DNA of 55,136 nt, from the NCBI RefSeq assembly GCF_003585925.1, contig NZ_NRJH01000016.1, positions 1-55,136 of the forward strand, in the 5' to 3' direction. Below are positions 1 to 9,028 of the stretch, one piece after another. The translations under genes and the position numbers were made by a program. The stretch comes from Psittacicella melopsittaci. Lineage in GTDB: Bacteria > Pseudomonadota > Gammaproteobacteria > Enterobacterales > Psittacicellaceae. Position 1 is the stretch's first letter. The number at the start of each line of letters is the position of its first letter. Below the pieces are notes generated by a model. It was given only the letters and a program-made list of their open reading frames with translations. It had not been told where the DNA came from and made no database searches.

Positions 1-492
1 GCAAAAGCGGAAGCCAAAGCCAAAGCAGACGCCCAAGCCAAGGCAAAATCTGAAGCAAAAGCTAAGGTAGACGCTCAAGCCAAGGCAAAAGCTGAAGCCA
101 AGGATAAGGCAGACGCCCAAGCCAAAGCAAAAGCAGAAGCAAAAGCTAAAGCAGACGCCCAAGCCAAGGCAAAGGCAGAAGCTAAAGCAAAGGCAGAAGC
201 TAAAGCCAAAGCAGACGCTCAAGCTAAAGCCAAGGCAGAAGCCAAAGCAAAAGCGGACGCCCAAGCCAAAGAAAAAGCAGACGCTCAAGCCAAAGCCAAG
301 GCAGAAGCCAAAGCCAAGGCGGACGCTCAAGCCAAGGCAAAAGCAGAAGCTAAAGCTAAGGCAGACGCCCAAGCCAAGGCAAAAGCTGAAGCTAAAGCCA
401 AGGCAGAAGCTCAAGCTAAAGCCGAAGCTCAAGCTAAAGCCGAAGCTCAAGCTAAAGCAGAAGCTCAAGCTAAAGCAGAAGCACAGGCTCAA
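1..492 (+). repeat. Coding (GCN-RAR/GAY/CAR)n repeat, Ala every second residue
   Basis: About 160 residues in which Ala occupies essentially every odd position (exceptions: Ser17, Val23, Asp35, Glu91) and the even positions are Lys, Glu, Asp or Gln. The recurring motif is AKAKADAQ alternating with AKAE; the last part shifts to AEAQAK. At DNA level it is a six-base GCNAAR-type period, visibly more GC-rich than the flanks, and it runs off the left edge of the window. Confidence 0.9.
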
Positions 493-1800
493 GAACAAGC
501 TAGGAACACTGGGCAACTAATTGATCCTTTTTTAGGGAGTCAAGTTGAAGCAAGTATTAGTACTTTCCTAGATTATTTAAAGAGTAGAGTCTCTTTCTGT
601 TTTGCTAAAGTTAAGAGTGGAGTGGAAAAGCTAATTTCTCAGTTTATCTCTACTCCCATTAAACCTACACTACCAGAAATGCAACTTATCTTTGGTAAAG
701 ACAAGAGCCAATTTAAATTACAAATTCGTAATAAGAATTTGCTTAGTTTACTAAAAGATAGTGGCATGAATGAGCTTAGGGGAACTTGGGAGCTTAGTGA
801 TGAGGATGAGCAAGAAATAACTCTTACAATTAATCTCATTAGTAAAACAAAAGAAAATACTTTTGCAACAATTAATATTCCTCAATTTGAGGTTTACTAT
901 CCTAAAGAGGTTATGCAGCTTCTTTGGAATAGACCTAAGTTAAGAGATATTAAAGAGCAAAAATTAGGTAAAGACAAGGCAACTCTAACTCCTATTGCTT
1001 ATGCTTTAGTTTATAGAGTTAAAATAGTAGATCCTCCTAATAAGATTATTAATCCTATTCTTTCTAGTACTCCTAAATTAAAGAATATAAAAATGAGGGA
1101 GATTAAAGAGGATGATGTAATAAATCCTGCTAATAAAACAACTGAATTATCAGATTTTCTCAATTCAGCGCAACTAAGTGCATTAAAGAAGGGAAAGAGT
1201 GATACTGGTAAGTTGCTTTTAGGTGGTGATATAAGTGATTTTACTAAACCTTCTTTTAAAATTTCTCAAAGTGTAAAATCATTTCTTAACAAGAACTTAC
1301 CGATCAATACTGCTAATAAAATACCTTTTGAGGAGCTAGAGCGGTTTGATTTGAAATCTTGTACAGTAACTTCTGTTCATGATGGTGATACAGTTAAAGT
1401 TGTTTTATTAGATAATTTAGAAGAGGAACTTAAAATACGCTTACATGCCATAGATGCCCCTGAACTTAATCAGATCTATGGGGAAGAAGCTAAAGTATAC
1501 TTACAAGAACTTGTAGAAGGCAAACATTTAAAATTATGCTTTACTGGACGGGATATTTGTGGTAGGCTTTTAGGTATTTTCTTTTTACGGCAAGAAAACT
1601 ATTACGTGAATGTAAATCAACTTCTTCTCACAACTGGAAATGCTTGGGTTTACAAAAATGGCAATTCTGGTTTAGCCTTACTTAATATTTACAAACAAGG
1701 TTTTGAAAAAAGTAAGAAGGCTCGTCTAGGACTATGGAATCCGAATCTATATCCTGAAGGGCAATGTCCTGTTGATCCTAAACTATGGAAGCATAAATAA
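1..1800 (+). CDS. Alternating-Ala repeat protein with C-terminal SNase (thermonuclease-like) domain, 5' partial
   Basis: The frame is open from base 1 to the TAA at 1798-1800, so the gene starts upstream of the window; at least 599 residues are visible. A GTG at 622 would give a 392-residue protein, but there is no stop upstream and no convincing ribosome-binding site there. Residues 1-164 are an Ala-X repeat (X = Lys, Glu, Asp or Gln). Residues about 165-455 are a region I do not recognise. Residues about 456-595 form a staphylococcal-nuclease fold with VHDGDT (about 459-464), IRLHAIDAPE (about 479-488) and GRLLG (about 520), which keep the acidic and two Arg active-site positions of the family. 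It is therefore probably a Ca-dependent phosphodiesterase. The repeat recalls TolA domain II, but no TolA domain III is present. Location and N-terminus are unknown. A hairpin follows at 1807. Confidence 0.85.
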   Translation, partial: AKAEAKAKADAQAKAKSEAKAKVDAQAKAKAEAKDKADAQAKAKAEAKAKADAQAKAKAEAKAKAEAKAKADAQAKAKAEAKAKADAQAKEKADAQAKAKAEAKAKADAQAKAKAEAKAKADAQAKAKAEAKAKAEAQAKAEAQAKAEAQAKAEAQAKAEAQAQEQARNTGQLIDPFLGSQVEASISTFLDYLKSRVSFCFAKVKSGVEKLISQFISTPIKPTLPEMQLIFGKDKSQFKLQIRNKNLLSLLKDSGMNELRGTWELSDEDEQEITLTINLISKTKENTFATINIPQFEVYYPKEVMQLLWNRPKLRDIKEQKLGKDKATLTPIAYALVYRVKIVDPPNKIINPILSSTPKLKNIKMREIKEDDVINPANKTTELSDFLNSAQLSALKKGKSDTGKLLLGGDISDFTKPSFKISQSVKSFLNKNLPINTANKIPFEELERFDLKSCTVTSVHDGDTVKVVLLDNLEEELKIRLHAIDAPELNQIYGEEAKVYLQELVEGKHLKLCFTGRDICGRLLGIFFLRQENYYVNVNQLLLTTGNAWVYKNGNSGLALLNIYKQGFEKSKKARLGLWNPNLYPEGQCPVDPKLWKHK

Positions 1801-1806
1801 AAATAA

Positions 1807-1835
1807 GCTCCCTAGCTTTTGGCTAGAGAGCTTTT
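1807..1835. terminator. Bidirectional intrinsic terminator
   Basis: Hairpin GCTCCCTAGC / GCTAGAGAGC (one mismatch) with a TTTTG loop, lying in the 37-bp gap between two convergent genes. T-rich sequence follows on both strands, so it can end the SNase gene on + and the mechanosensitive channel gene on -. Confidence 0.75.
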
Positions 1836-1837
1836 GC

Positions 1838-4800
1838 TTATTTATCTTTTTCTTCTAAAAGATTTGTACTTTCAACTTTAACATCTAAACCTGAACCATT
1901 TTTGATGTAAACATCTAATTGGTTGAAGGCAATGTCAATACCGCGTTCGTTACAGAGACGATTAATTGTACGATTAATGTCATGGGTAGTAGGAACACGA
2001 TCACCTAATACAGGTACGTGACAACGTAGAACAAAGTTGAGAGTTGAAGCACCAAAGTCAGAGAAGTAACAAGTTGGTGGATACTTATCTTTAATCACTT
2101 GTGGTGATAGGTTAGCAGCTTCAATTAAGGTTTGAGTAACTAGGTCTACATCTGAACCATAAGCAACACCTATGTTAAATACTAAACGAGTACGTGATTC
2201 ACTCAGAGTCCAGTTAGTAAACGAACTTGTAACAAAGGTTTTATTTGGGATAATAATTTCTTTGTTATCTGAGTCAACAATAGTTGTTGCACGAATACGA
2301 ATAGATTTAATCGAACCTGAGTTACCACTAATAGTAACATAGTCACCAATACGAATTGGGCGTTCAAAGAGGATAATAAATCCTGCCACAAAGTTGGTGA
2401 AGATTTCTTGTAAACCAAAGCTCAGACCTAATAATAGAGCTGAGAGTAACCATTGTAGTTTCGACCAGCTAAGACCAAGAGTACCTACGGCAATTGAGAA
2501 ACCAATCGCAAAAAGAATATAGGCACTTACGGTTTGAATAGCGTAAGGTAAACCATCAGATAGTTTTAGTTTGGCAAAAACAAAAATATCGAGTAGAGTT
2601 TTTAAGTTTTTCCAAATGAAGAAGGTTACCAGAATCGAAATTAAAGCTTTTAAGGCATTGAGCAGGGTAATATTTTGTAGGGTACCTGCTTGTGCCCCTG
2701 ATACTTGCCAGATAGTTACTTTATCGAGGTAGTTAACTACACTTACTAAGTCTGCCCATACAAGGTAGAAAATAATTAAACCTACAATCCATGCTAAAAG
2801 GTTAGCAAAACGACGGTAGTTGCTAAATTCGGCAAAGTAAGCATCACGATGAGCAGTGAATAAAGCTTTAGCTTCTTGTCTTTGTTGGACAAAAACATTA
2901 TCCGAAACAGCTTTTGCATACTGAACATCATCTAGATCATCAGCAGTTAATTTAACTTCAGGTTGAGCTTTACGTGAGTTTATGAGGTTAAATACTGCTA
3001 GTTCACGTTGTAATACTCGCGTTACTAGAATCAGAATTACCACGCCATAGTAGCTATATAAAATGTGTTGTAAGATAACTGTTGTAGTATTTACAAAACC
3101 GTAAGCTACCATAATTAGCAGAACTATTGGTACTAACCAGAGGAAGAAAATACCTGTTTTATAGAAATAATCGAGGTAACCATGACTTGCTCGGTAGGTT
3201 GCATTCATTTGACGAGTATATTTAATTAGCATAATTAAAATATACAAGAAGGCAACTACATATAAAGCTTGACCAATAATGTTTTCTGACGGCGTTACCG
3301 TTGGGTGTAAGTTAAAGTACATAATATTAACAAAGACAAAAATTGGAATTGCCGTTGCTAATAAGAAGTTACGTAAAGAGTTGCTAAATAAAGCAGCTTT
3401 AACAAATAATTGTTTTACAGGAGCTTCAGGAATATCACTATATTTTTCTGACTCTACAACCTTAGTTTTACGCATACTTGGGTCGAGAACAGGAACACTT
3501 TCTGCACAAACTACACGTTCGCTTACTGGCTCAAAACTAGCTAGATGCGGATCATAAAGTTCTTGTTCTTTAGTAATTACCCCTTCATGACGTTCAATTT
3601 CCGCGAGGTAGTCAAGACGATTAGTTACAAAGCTCTTGTCCGTTATCGCTGCCACTTGCGAACTGGTAAAAATACGCACTGGAGTAAATGGCACGCGTGG
3701 TTGTGGCTGCACATCACTTGGCTCAAAGTCTTCGTTCTCATTTTTAGCATAATAAGAACCTAGAGGACTAAAGTGTGAGTTTAATACCCCACCTGGACGC
3801 AGAAGGTTCAGGGTAAAGGTTAAGAACATTAAGAAGATAAAGGTATAACCAAAGTAATCGATTACATAGCTAGTATCGCGGAAAATAGTATTAAAGATAA
3901 TTAACACTATACCACCCCAAATAAAGCTACGGTAAATACTTGCTAATAGAGTTAAACCTATAGCCAGTGGAGTAACGATAAAGCTATCTTTTTTACGGTT
4001 GTTTACGCGGTTACGCAGTACTTCTAACTGAGCTATGATGCGGTTTTGTCCACTACGAATACTTAAACCAAAGATAATTGATACTAAACCTATAAGGTAA
4101 AAGAGGAGCGAACCAAAGGTAAAAGTAAATTGATTTTGAATACTTTGCCATTGGTTTAATACCCCGTAGGTAAAGTTCTTAATCCAGTTTAAAGAAATAC
4201 TTGGCGTAGAACGAACAAAGAAGTCTTGTTGGTTTAACTTGTCATCAATATTGGTAATAGTTTGCACTAATTCATTTTGTAGGTTTTCTACTTTAGTAGT
4301 TTCAACTATTACTTGATTGAGAAGTTTTAAGTTTTGGGCAATTAATTCACTTCTTTGACTTAGCAGAGTTTCTAAGTACTGACGTTGTTCGGCAGTAAAG
4401 GTTACGCGATTAGTTGACTCTAGATTATCAATATAAGTGCTTGGGCTCGCAATTTGTTGTTGCATTGCCAGTAACTGGAAGTTTTGCACTTGGAAAGCAT
4501 TAATTTGCGAAGCATAGCTTTCAATTTGCCCTACATTAGGTAAAAAGCTTTTTTGCTGGTTAATTAATACATTTAGTTCTAGAGTACCTTTTAAAACTTC
4601 AATTTGTGTATCTATAGTTGTAGATACTTTTTGTGCCAGATCAAGTTGAGCATCACGTTCTTGTTCAACCTGGTTAATTTGGCTTTGGAAACTAGTTAAA
4701 GTTTCAAATTGTTTTACCAGATTACGGTTAATTTGTAATTCTTGGTTTAATACTGGGAAATCAGCATTAGTTTTAGAATCTTGGCTTTCTACTTGTTGCC

Positions 4801-5596
4801 CTAAAACTTGCGTATAACCTTGAGTATAAGCAGTTAACTCTAAGTTAAGGTATTTTATTTGTAAGTCGTAATACTCACTTTGTTTTTGGTAGTAGTTGGT
4901 ATACAGACTTTGTTGGGAAATATAGTAGTTATCATAGCCATTTTTGGCATTAAGATAATCTAATTCACTTTGTAAACTAGTTGCTTGGGTTTGGCTTAGG
5001 CTAGTTGGATTGCCCAAGCTAGTTTCTATAGCTTGAATACGAGTATTATTCTGAATTATATCTACGTTTAAGTTAGTATTTACAGGAGTAAGACTCGATT
5101 CTTGGTTTTGCAGATCGGCTAAACTTGAGTTAATAGTTTCAATTTGCGCCGTAATTTGTTGTGCACTTAAGTTAGCTATGCCTAGACTAGCACTAGAGAA
5201 ATTAGCTATTTTACTTTGTAAACTAGTAATTTGACTATCAAGGCTAGCTAGAGTTTGTCCAAGCGTATCCGTTTGACGCATTAGATTGGCATGATCTTGT
5301 AAAACACTAATGGTTTTATTAGCAAAATCTATGCATGTCGTTAAATCCTGAATTGCTTCTTGGGTAGCAGCATCAGGGTTGCTTTGGCTTTGTAAACTTG
5401 TGAGTTGATCTTGCCAAGCTTTTACATTGATATTAATTTGCGTAATACGGGCTAAAAGATCATTACTGCTTTGGTATTGGTCAGCAGCATAGGCTGAACC
5501 TATAAAAGCTTTAGGTAAAATCTGGGGAGCTTGCGTCAAGGCAAGGGCTATTCCTGCCCCTAAGCAAATGCGACTTATAATTTTGAGTTTATTCAT
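1838..5596 (-). CDS. MscK/MscM-type giant mechanosensitive channel (MscS superfamily)
   Basis: A 1252-residue inner-membrane channel of the MscK (KefA)/MscM (YjeP) class, which opens under membrane tension during hypo-osmotic shock. The ATG at 5596 is preferred over an in-frame TTG at 5626 because it begins a good signal peptide (about 37 residues, ending SAYA before ADQ). Residues about 40-480 are Gln/Leu-rich periplasmic helices. Multiple membrane segments follow from about 495, with a hydrophilic loop of about 120 residues between early segments. The C-terminal 290 residues carry the MscS pore and beta domain; GLSFGLQEIFTNFVAG, FERPIRIGDYVTISG and IIIPN are diagnostic. Slightly longer than the roughly 1110-1120 residues of the E. 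coli proteins. No strong Shine-Dalgarno is visible. MscK and MscM cannot be told apart from sequence alone. Confidence 0.88.
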   Translation of the reverse strand: MNKLKIISRICLGAGIALALTQAPQILPKAFIGSAYAADQYQSSNDLLARITQININVKAWQDQLTSLQSQSNPDAATQEAIQDLTTCIDFANKTISVLQDHANLMRQTDTLGQTLASLDSQITSLQSKIANFSSASLGIANLSAQQITAQIETINSSLADLQNQESSLTPVNTNLNVDIIQNNTRIQAIETSLGNPTSLSQTQATSLQSELDYLNAKNGYDNYYISQQSLYTNYYQKQSEYYDLQIKYLNLELTAYTQGYTQVLGQQVESQDSKTNADFPVLNQELQINRNLVKQFETLTSFQSQINQVEQERDAQLDLAQKVSTTIDTQIEVLKGTLELNVLINQQKSFLPNVGQIESYASQINAFQVQNFQLLAMQQQIASPSTYIDNLESTNRVTFTAEQRQYLETLLSQRSELIAQNLKLLNQVIVETTKVENLQNELVQTITNIDDKLNQQDFFVRSTPSISLNWIKNFTYGVLNQWQSIQNQFTFTFGSLLFYLIGLVSIIFGLSIRSGQNRIIAQLEVLRNRVNNRKKDSFIVTPLAIGLTLLASIYRSFIWGGIVLIIFNTIFRDTSYVIDYFGYTFIFLMFLTFTLNLLRPGGVLNSHFSPLGSYYAKNENEDFEPSDVQPQPRVPFTPVRIFTSSQVAAITDKSFVTNRLDYLAEIERHEGVITKEQELYDPHLASFEPVSERVVCAESVPVLDPSMRKTKVVESEKYSDIPEAPVKQLFVKAALFSNSLRNFLLATAIPIFVFVNIMYFNLHPTVTPSENIIGQALYVVAFLYILIMLIKYTRQMNATYRASHGYLDYFYKTGIFFLWLVPIVLLIMVAYGFVNTTTVILQHILYSYYGVVILILVTRVLQRELAVFNLINSRKAQPEVKLTADDLDDVQYAKAVSDNVFVQQRQEAKALFTAHRDAYFAEFSNYRRFANLLAWIVGLIIFYLVWADLVSVVNYLDKVTIWQVSGAQAGTLQNITLLNALKALISILVTFFIWKNLKTLLDIFVFAKLKLSDGLPYAIQTVSAYILFAIGFSIAVGTLGLSWSKLQWLLSALLLGLSFGLQEIFTNFVAGFIILFERPIRIGDYVTISGNSGSIKSIRIRATTIVDSDNKEIIIPNKTFVTSSFTNWTLSESRTRLVFNIGVAYGSDVDLVTQTLIEAANLSPQVIKDKYPPTCYFSDFGASTLNFVLRCHVPVLGDRVPTTHDINRTINRLCNERGIDIAFNQLDVYIKNGSGLDVKVESTNLLEEKDK

Positions 5597-5675
5597 AATA
5601 AAAAAATTAACTTGACGTAAAATCAATAGTTAAACTAGGCTTCATTATAACAAAAAACGCTGGCAAACAAAGCAT

Positions 5676-5706
5676 AAAAAAAGCCACACCCCCTGAGGCG
5701 TGTGGA
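5676..5706 (-). terminator. secA terminator
   Basis: On the minus strand a CCACACGCC / GGGTGTGG stem is followed by a run of seven T, directly downstream of the secA stop codon. Confidence 0.85.
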
Positions 5707-5713
5707 CTTTTGT

Positions 5714-8437
5714 TTAAACTAAACCTGCTGGTGGTGGATTCATAGGTGCATTTTGCGTTGCACGGTTACCATGGCAGTGTTTAAATCTTAGACCTGAACC
5801 ACAAGGACATGGATCATTACGTCCTACTCCTTCAAATGCACTTTCATCGAGCACTTGTGGGTTGTTTGCCACTTGCGGTGGAGCAAATGGAATAGGTGTT
5901 GGTTGTGGTTGAGGTTGCGGTTGTGCCGCTTGTTCTACTTGGATTTTCGCTAAAATCGAAATCACATTGTAGTTTAAGTTTTGCATTAGAGTTTCAAACA
6001 TTTCAAATGATTCACGTTTGTACTCTTGTTTTGGATCTTTTTGCGCATAACCACGTAAGTGAATGTGTTTACGTAAGTGTTCCATATCACTTAAGTGTTG
6101 ACGCCATAAGTCATCAATATTTTGCACAAATACTGTACGCTCTACAGCAATACGTAACTCACCCCCTAATTGGGTCATTTTGTGGTTATAAGCTTCGAGC
6201 ATTTTTTCTGCAATTTCACGCACAAAGTCTTGTTCTTGCAGAATTGATGATTCTTCGAGGCGTTGTTTTACTGAGTAGTCTAAATTGAAGTCGTTTTTAA
6301 TTACTGAATCTAGACCATCAAGATCCCATTGTTCGTATACCGTATTAGGTGGCATAAAGCGAGAAATAACTCCACCAATTACGTCATAAGTTTGGTTAAT
6401 TAATAACTCACTTAAGTCATCTTTATTAAGAATGTAATCACGTTGTTGGTAGATCACTTTACGCTGTTCATTAATTACGTCATCGTAACTAATGAGGTCT
6501 TTACGTATATCAAAGTTATGTGCTTCCACTTTACCTTGCGCATTAGCAATAAAGCGAGACATGATTTTCATATCTAGGTAGTCGTCTTCATTAGCAAAAG
6601 CATTTGCTAGAGTTTTAAGACGAGCTTCTGGAATAAAAATACGTAATAAATTGTCTTCTAAAGATAAGTAGAAACGTGAAGAACCTGGGTCACCTTGACG
6701 TCCTGAACGTCCACGTAATTGGTTGTCAATACGACGAGATTCGTGACGTTCGGTACCGATAATTGCTAAACCACCTGCATTACGCACGAGTTCATTATCA
6801 GCTTCCCATTTTTTATTTACCGCTTCAATTTGTTCTGGAGTAGCTTCAGGACCTAACTCGGCAATCATAGATTTACGGTTACCCCCAAGGATGATATCAG
6901 TACCACGACCAGCCATGTTAGTAGCAATAGTTACTGTACCTGGTTTACCCGCTTGGGCAATAATTTCCGCTTCACGCATGTGGAATTTAGCATTTAATAC
7001 TTGGTGCGTAATTCCAGCTTTAGTTAAAAACTGTGATAATACTTCTGATTTTTCTACCGAAGCTGTACCTATAAGTACCGGTTGCCCACGCTCAATACGC
7101 TCTTTAACATCGTTTACTATAGCTTTAAATTTAGCTTTTTCGGTTTTAAAGAGAATATCTGGTAAATCCACACGTGCGTTTGGACGGTTAGGTGGAACTA
7201 CAATGGTATTAAGGCTATAAATTTGGTTAAACTCAAATGCTTCAGTATCGGCAGTACCTGTCATCCCTGAAAGGTTTTCATAAGTACGGAAGTAGTTTTG
7301 GTAAGTGATCGAAGCAATAGTTGTATTTTCTGCTTGAATAGGTACACCTTCTTTAGCTTCAATAGCTTGGTGGGTACCATCACCCCAACGACGACCTTCC
7401 ATAGTACGACCTGTATTTGAGTCGATAATCATTACTTGATTATCTTGTACTATATAGTCTACATTACGCTCAAATAAAGTGTGAGCTCTTAGAGCGGCGT
7501 TAAAGTAGTGTAATAAAGAAAGAGAACGCGTAGAGTAAAGTGACTCACCTTCTTGCAGTAAACCAGCTACTGTAAGAATTTGTTCTACTTTTACTTGACC
7601 TTGCTCAGTAAGTAATACTTGACGATTTTTTAAGTCAACAATATAGTCACCCGCTTGGCTTTCGTCTTCAATTTCTTCTTTTTCTTGTGCTTTTAAGTGT
7701 GGAATAACTTTATTCATTGCCACACATAATTCAGTAGTATCTGATGCTTGACCCGAGATAATTAATGGCGTACGTGCTTCATCAATTAGAATCGAGTCCA
7801 CCTCATCGATAATACAATAGTAGTGTTCACGTTGTACTTTATCTTCACGACGTGTTACAAGGTTATCTCTGAGGTAATCAAAACCTAACTCACTGTTTGT
7901 TGCATAAGTAATATCACAGTTATAAGCTTCACGCTTTTGTTCATTACTCATACCTGAAAGGTTGATCCCTACTTTCATGCCAAGGAATTCAAATAATGGC
8001 ATGTTGTTTTTGGCATCACGTTCAGCAAGGTAGTCGTTCACGGTTACCACGTGTACCCCACGCCCAGTTAAAGCGTGTAAATATGAAGCCATGGTTGAAG
8101 TAAGAGTTTTACCTTCCCCCGTTCTCATCTCAGCAATCGAACGTGAACATAAAACTAGCGAACCTAGTACTTGTACGTCAAATGGACGCATACCAAGAAC
8201 ACGTTGAGAAGCTTCACGTACTACGGCAAATGCTTCTGGACGTATGCTATTTAAGCTTTCGCCATTAGCTAAACGATCTTTAAATTCTTGCGTTTTAGCT
8301 TTGAGCTCTTCATCTGATAGAGCTGCAATTTTGCTTTCGAAATCATTAATTTTTTTCAGTTCACGACGCATACGACCTAAGACACGGTCATTGCTTGAAC
8401 CAAAAAGCTTGGTAAAAATAGAAGTGAAAATGTTCAT
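5714..8437 (-). CDS. secA: Preprotein translocase ATPase SecA
   Basis: The 907-residue motor of the Sec pathway (E. coli 901). It pushes unfolded preproteins through SecYEG using ATP. Start supported by the family N-terminus (TKLFGSSNDR near residue 9). Visible motifs: Walker A MRTGEGKT near residue 103-110, DEVDSILIDEARTPLIISG, TNMAGRGTDIILGG and QLRGRSGRQGDPG helicase motifs. A Pro/Gln linker precedes the C-terminal zinc-binding SecB/phospholipid tail VGRNDPCPCGSGLRFKHCHG, with the CxC...CH ligands intact. The AAGGA ribosome-binding site (8453-8457) is 15 nt from the ATG and is exactly complementary to the end of the upstream 101-codon gene, suggesting SecM-like translational control. Confidence 0.98.
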   Translation of the reverse strand: MNIFTSIFTKLFGSSNDRVLGRMRRELKKINDFESKIAALSDEELKAKTQEFKDRLANGESLNSIRPEAFAVVREASQRVLGMRPFDVQVLGSLVLCSRSIAEMRTGEGKTLTSTMASYLHALTGRGVHVVTVNDYLAERDAKNNMPLFEFLGMKVGINLSGMSNEQKREAYNCDITYATNSELGFDYLRDNLVTRREDKVQREHYYCIIDEVDSILIDEARTPLIISGQASDTTELCVAMNKVIPHLKAQEKEEIEDESQAGDYIVDLKNRQVLLTEQGQVKVEQILTVAGLLQEGESLYSTRSLSLLHYFNAALRAHTLFERNVDYIVQDNQVMIIDSNTGRTMEGRRWGDGTHQAIEAKEGVPIQAENTTIASITYQNYFRTYENLSGMTGTADTEAFEFNQIYSLNTIVVPPNRPNARVDLPDILFKTEKAKFKAIVNDVKERIERGQPVLIGTASVEKSEVLSQFLTKAGITHQVLNAKFHMREAEIIAQAGKPGTVTIATNMAGRGTDIILGGNRKSMIAELGPEATPEQIEAVNKKWEADNELVRNAGGLAIIGTERHESRRIDNQLRGRSGRQGDPGSSRFYLSLEDNLLRIFIPEARLKTLANAFANEDDYLDMKIMSRFIANAQGKVEAHNFDIRKDLISYDDVINEQRKVIYQQRDYILNKDDLSELLINQTYDVIGGVISRFMPPNTVYEQWDLDGLDSVIKNDFNLDYSVKQRLEESSILQEQDFVREIAEKMLEAYNHKMTQLGGELRIAVERTVFVQNIDDLWRQHLSDMEHLRKHIHLRGYAQKDPKQEYKRESFEMFETLMQNLNYNVISILAKIQVEQAAQPQPQPQPTPIPFAPPQVANNPQVLDESAFEGVGRNDPCPCGSGLRFKHCHGNRATQNAPMNPPPAGLV

Positions 8438-8452
8438 AAAAAAACTAAACTA

Positions 8453-8534
8453 TCCTTAAAATAAAGAAATTTATCTTTGCAATTTCTGGCTGCTCCAGAA
8501 ATTGCCCCCTATAAAAAGAGGAGAAATTTAAGGA
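8453..8534 (-). promoter_or_regulatory. secM-secA intergenic RNA switch (SD-sequestering structure)
   Basis: On the minus-strand RNA the last codons of the upstream gene, TCCTTAAA (8534 to 8527, including the stop TAA), are a perfect 8-nt complement of TTTAAGGA (8460 to 8453), which is the secA Shine-Dalgarno region. They enclose a strong inner hairpin at 8479-8505: 11 perfect base pairs (GCAATTTCTGG / CCAGAAATTGC) with a 5-nt loop and no T-run. The complementarity is seen directly. That pairing hides the secA RBS, and that a stalled ribosome opens it, is inferred by analogy with E. coli secM-secA. Confidence 0.7.
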
Positions 8535-8833
8535 GCCAGAGGCATTAGGCTATAAGCAAAACGACTTAGGCTTAGTTCAAGAGGAACTAGATCTAACGCA
8601 AGAGAAGGATATTCTTGCAGTTGCTTAGTTTTTTCTTGTTTAGTCTGGATTAAGGCAGGTGCTTTTTGCTCTTGGGCTTGACTCTTTTGTTTAAAGAGTA
8701 AAGTAACATTCGGGATATAAGCTCGACTTGTTGCCGATACTTGTGGAATGTTAGCAAAAACTGCCGTTAATAAGATTAAACATGCCAGAAAAGCACAACG
8801 ATAGTTTTTTAGTTGAATCTTTTCTTGTTGCAT
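8528..8833 (-). CDS. Candidate SecM-like secretion monitor (regulatory arrest peptide)
   Basis: A 101-residue protein immediately upstream of secA on the same strand (90-nt gap), the position of secM in gammaproteobacteria. Residues 9-34 form a classic signal peptide: KNYR n-region, a hydrophobic core CAFLACLILLTAVFANI, and VSA as cleavage site. The mature part is about 67 residues, Gln/Lys-rich, ending LSRFAYSLMPLAP directly before the stop. The E. coli arrest motif (F-x4-W-I-x4-G-I-R-A-G-P) is absent. The C-terminal Pro-stop resembles the geometry of stop-codon stalling peptides such as TnaC. Function is inferred from position, signal peptide and leader RNA complementarity; the sequence itself is not a recognisable SecM. 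It could be an unrelated small exported protein. Confidence 0.65.
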   Translation of the reverse strand: MQQEKIQLKNYRCAFLACLILLTAVFANIPQVSATSRAYIPNVTLLFKQKSQAQEQKAPALIQTKQEKTKQLQEYPSLALDLVPLELSLSRFAYSLMPLAP

Positions 8834-8998
8834 AGATTAAATAGAAAAATGATTACTTTTTGACTTGTATATCTTACAAAATTATCTTACTTTTAGCAAA
8901 TAAAATTATAGATGCTTAAGTTTAATATATGAGGGCAGAGTTACAAACTTCAAGTCCTAATCTTTATTAGACAAATTTTTTGTTCGAAGGTTGCAAAA

Positions 8999-9020
8999 GG
9001 CACCGAGAAATCTCGGTGCC
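8999..9020 (-). terminator. Terminator of the MFS exporter gene
   Basis: Perfect 10-bp hairpin GGCACCGAGA / TCTCGGTGCC with a two-base loop, followed by TTTT on the minus strand, 9 bp past the stop of the MFS gene. The rest of the 8834-9028 gap holds AT-rich sequence with a TATAAT on the minus strand that may serve the SecM-like gene; I see no good -35. Confidence 0.8.
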
Positions 9021-9028
9021 CTTGGCGT

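Noticed and set aside
1..492. TolA
   Set aside because: The Ala/Lys/Asp/Gln repeat recalls TolA domain II, but the downstream protein ends in an SNase fold rather than TolA domain III, and no tolB or pal is nearby.
622..1800. Independent 392-codon gene starting at GTG 622
   Set aside because: The frame is open upstream to the window edge with consistent coding character and no ribosome-binding site at 622, so this is an internal GTG of a longer gene.
5896..7220. Plus-strand ORFs of 109-130 codons inside secA
   Set aside because: They are antisense to a highly conserved gene with every motif in place; no independent coding features.
8479..8505. Transcription terminator between the SecM-like gene and secA
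   Set aside because: The hairpin is strong and perfect but no T-run follows on the minus strand, and termination there would cut off secA; a translational role fits better.
8528..8833. Canonical E. coli-type SecM arrest motif
   Set aside because: I looked for F-x4-W-I-x4-G-I-R-A-G-P and for an RAGP or RGSP ending; the C-terminus is FAYSLMPLAP, so only a divergent arrest sequence can be proposed.
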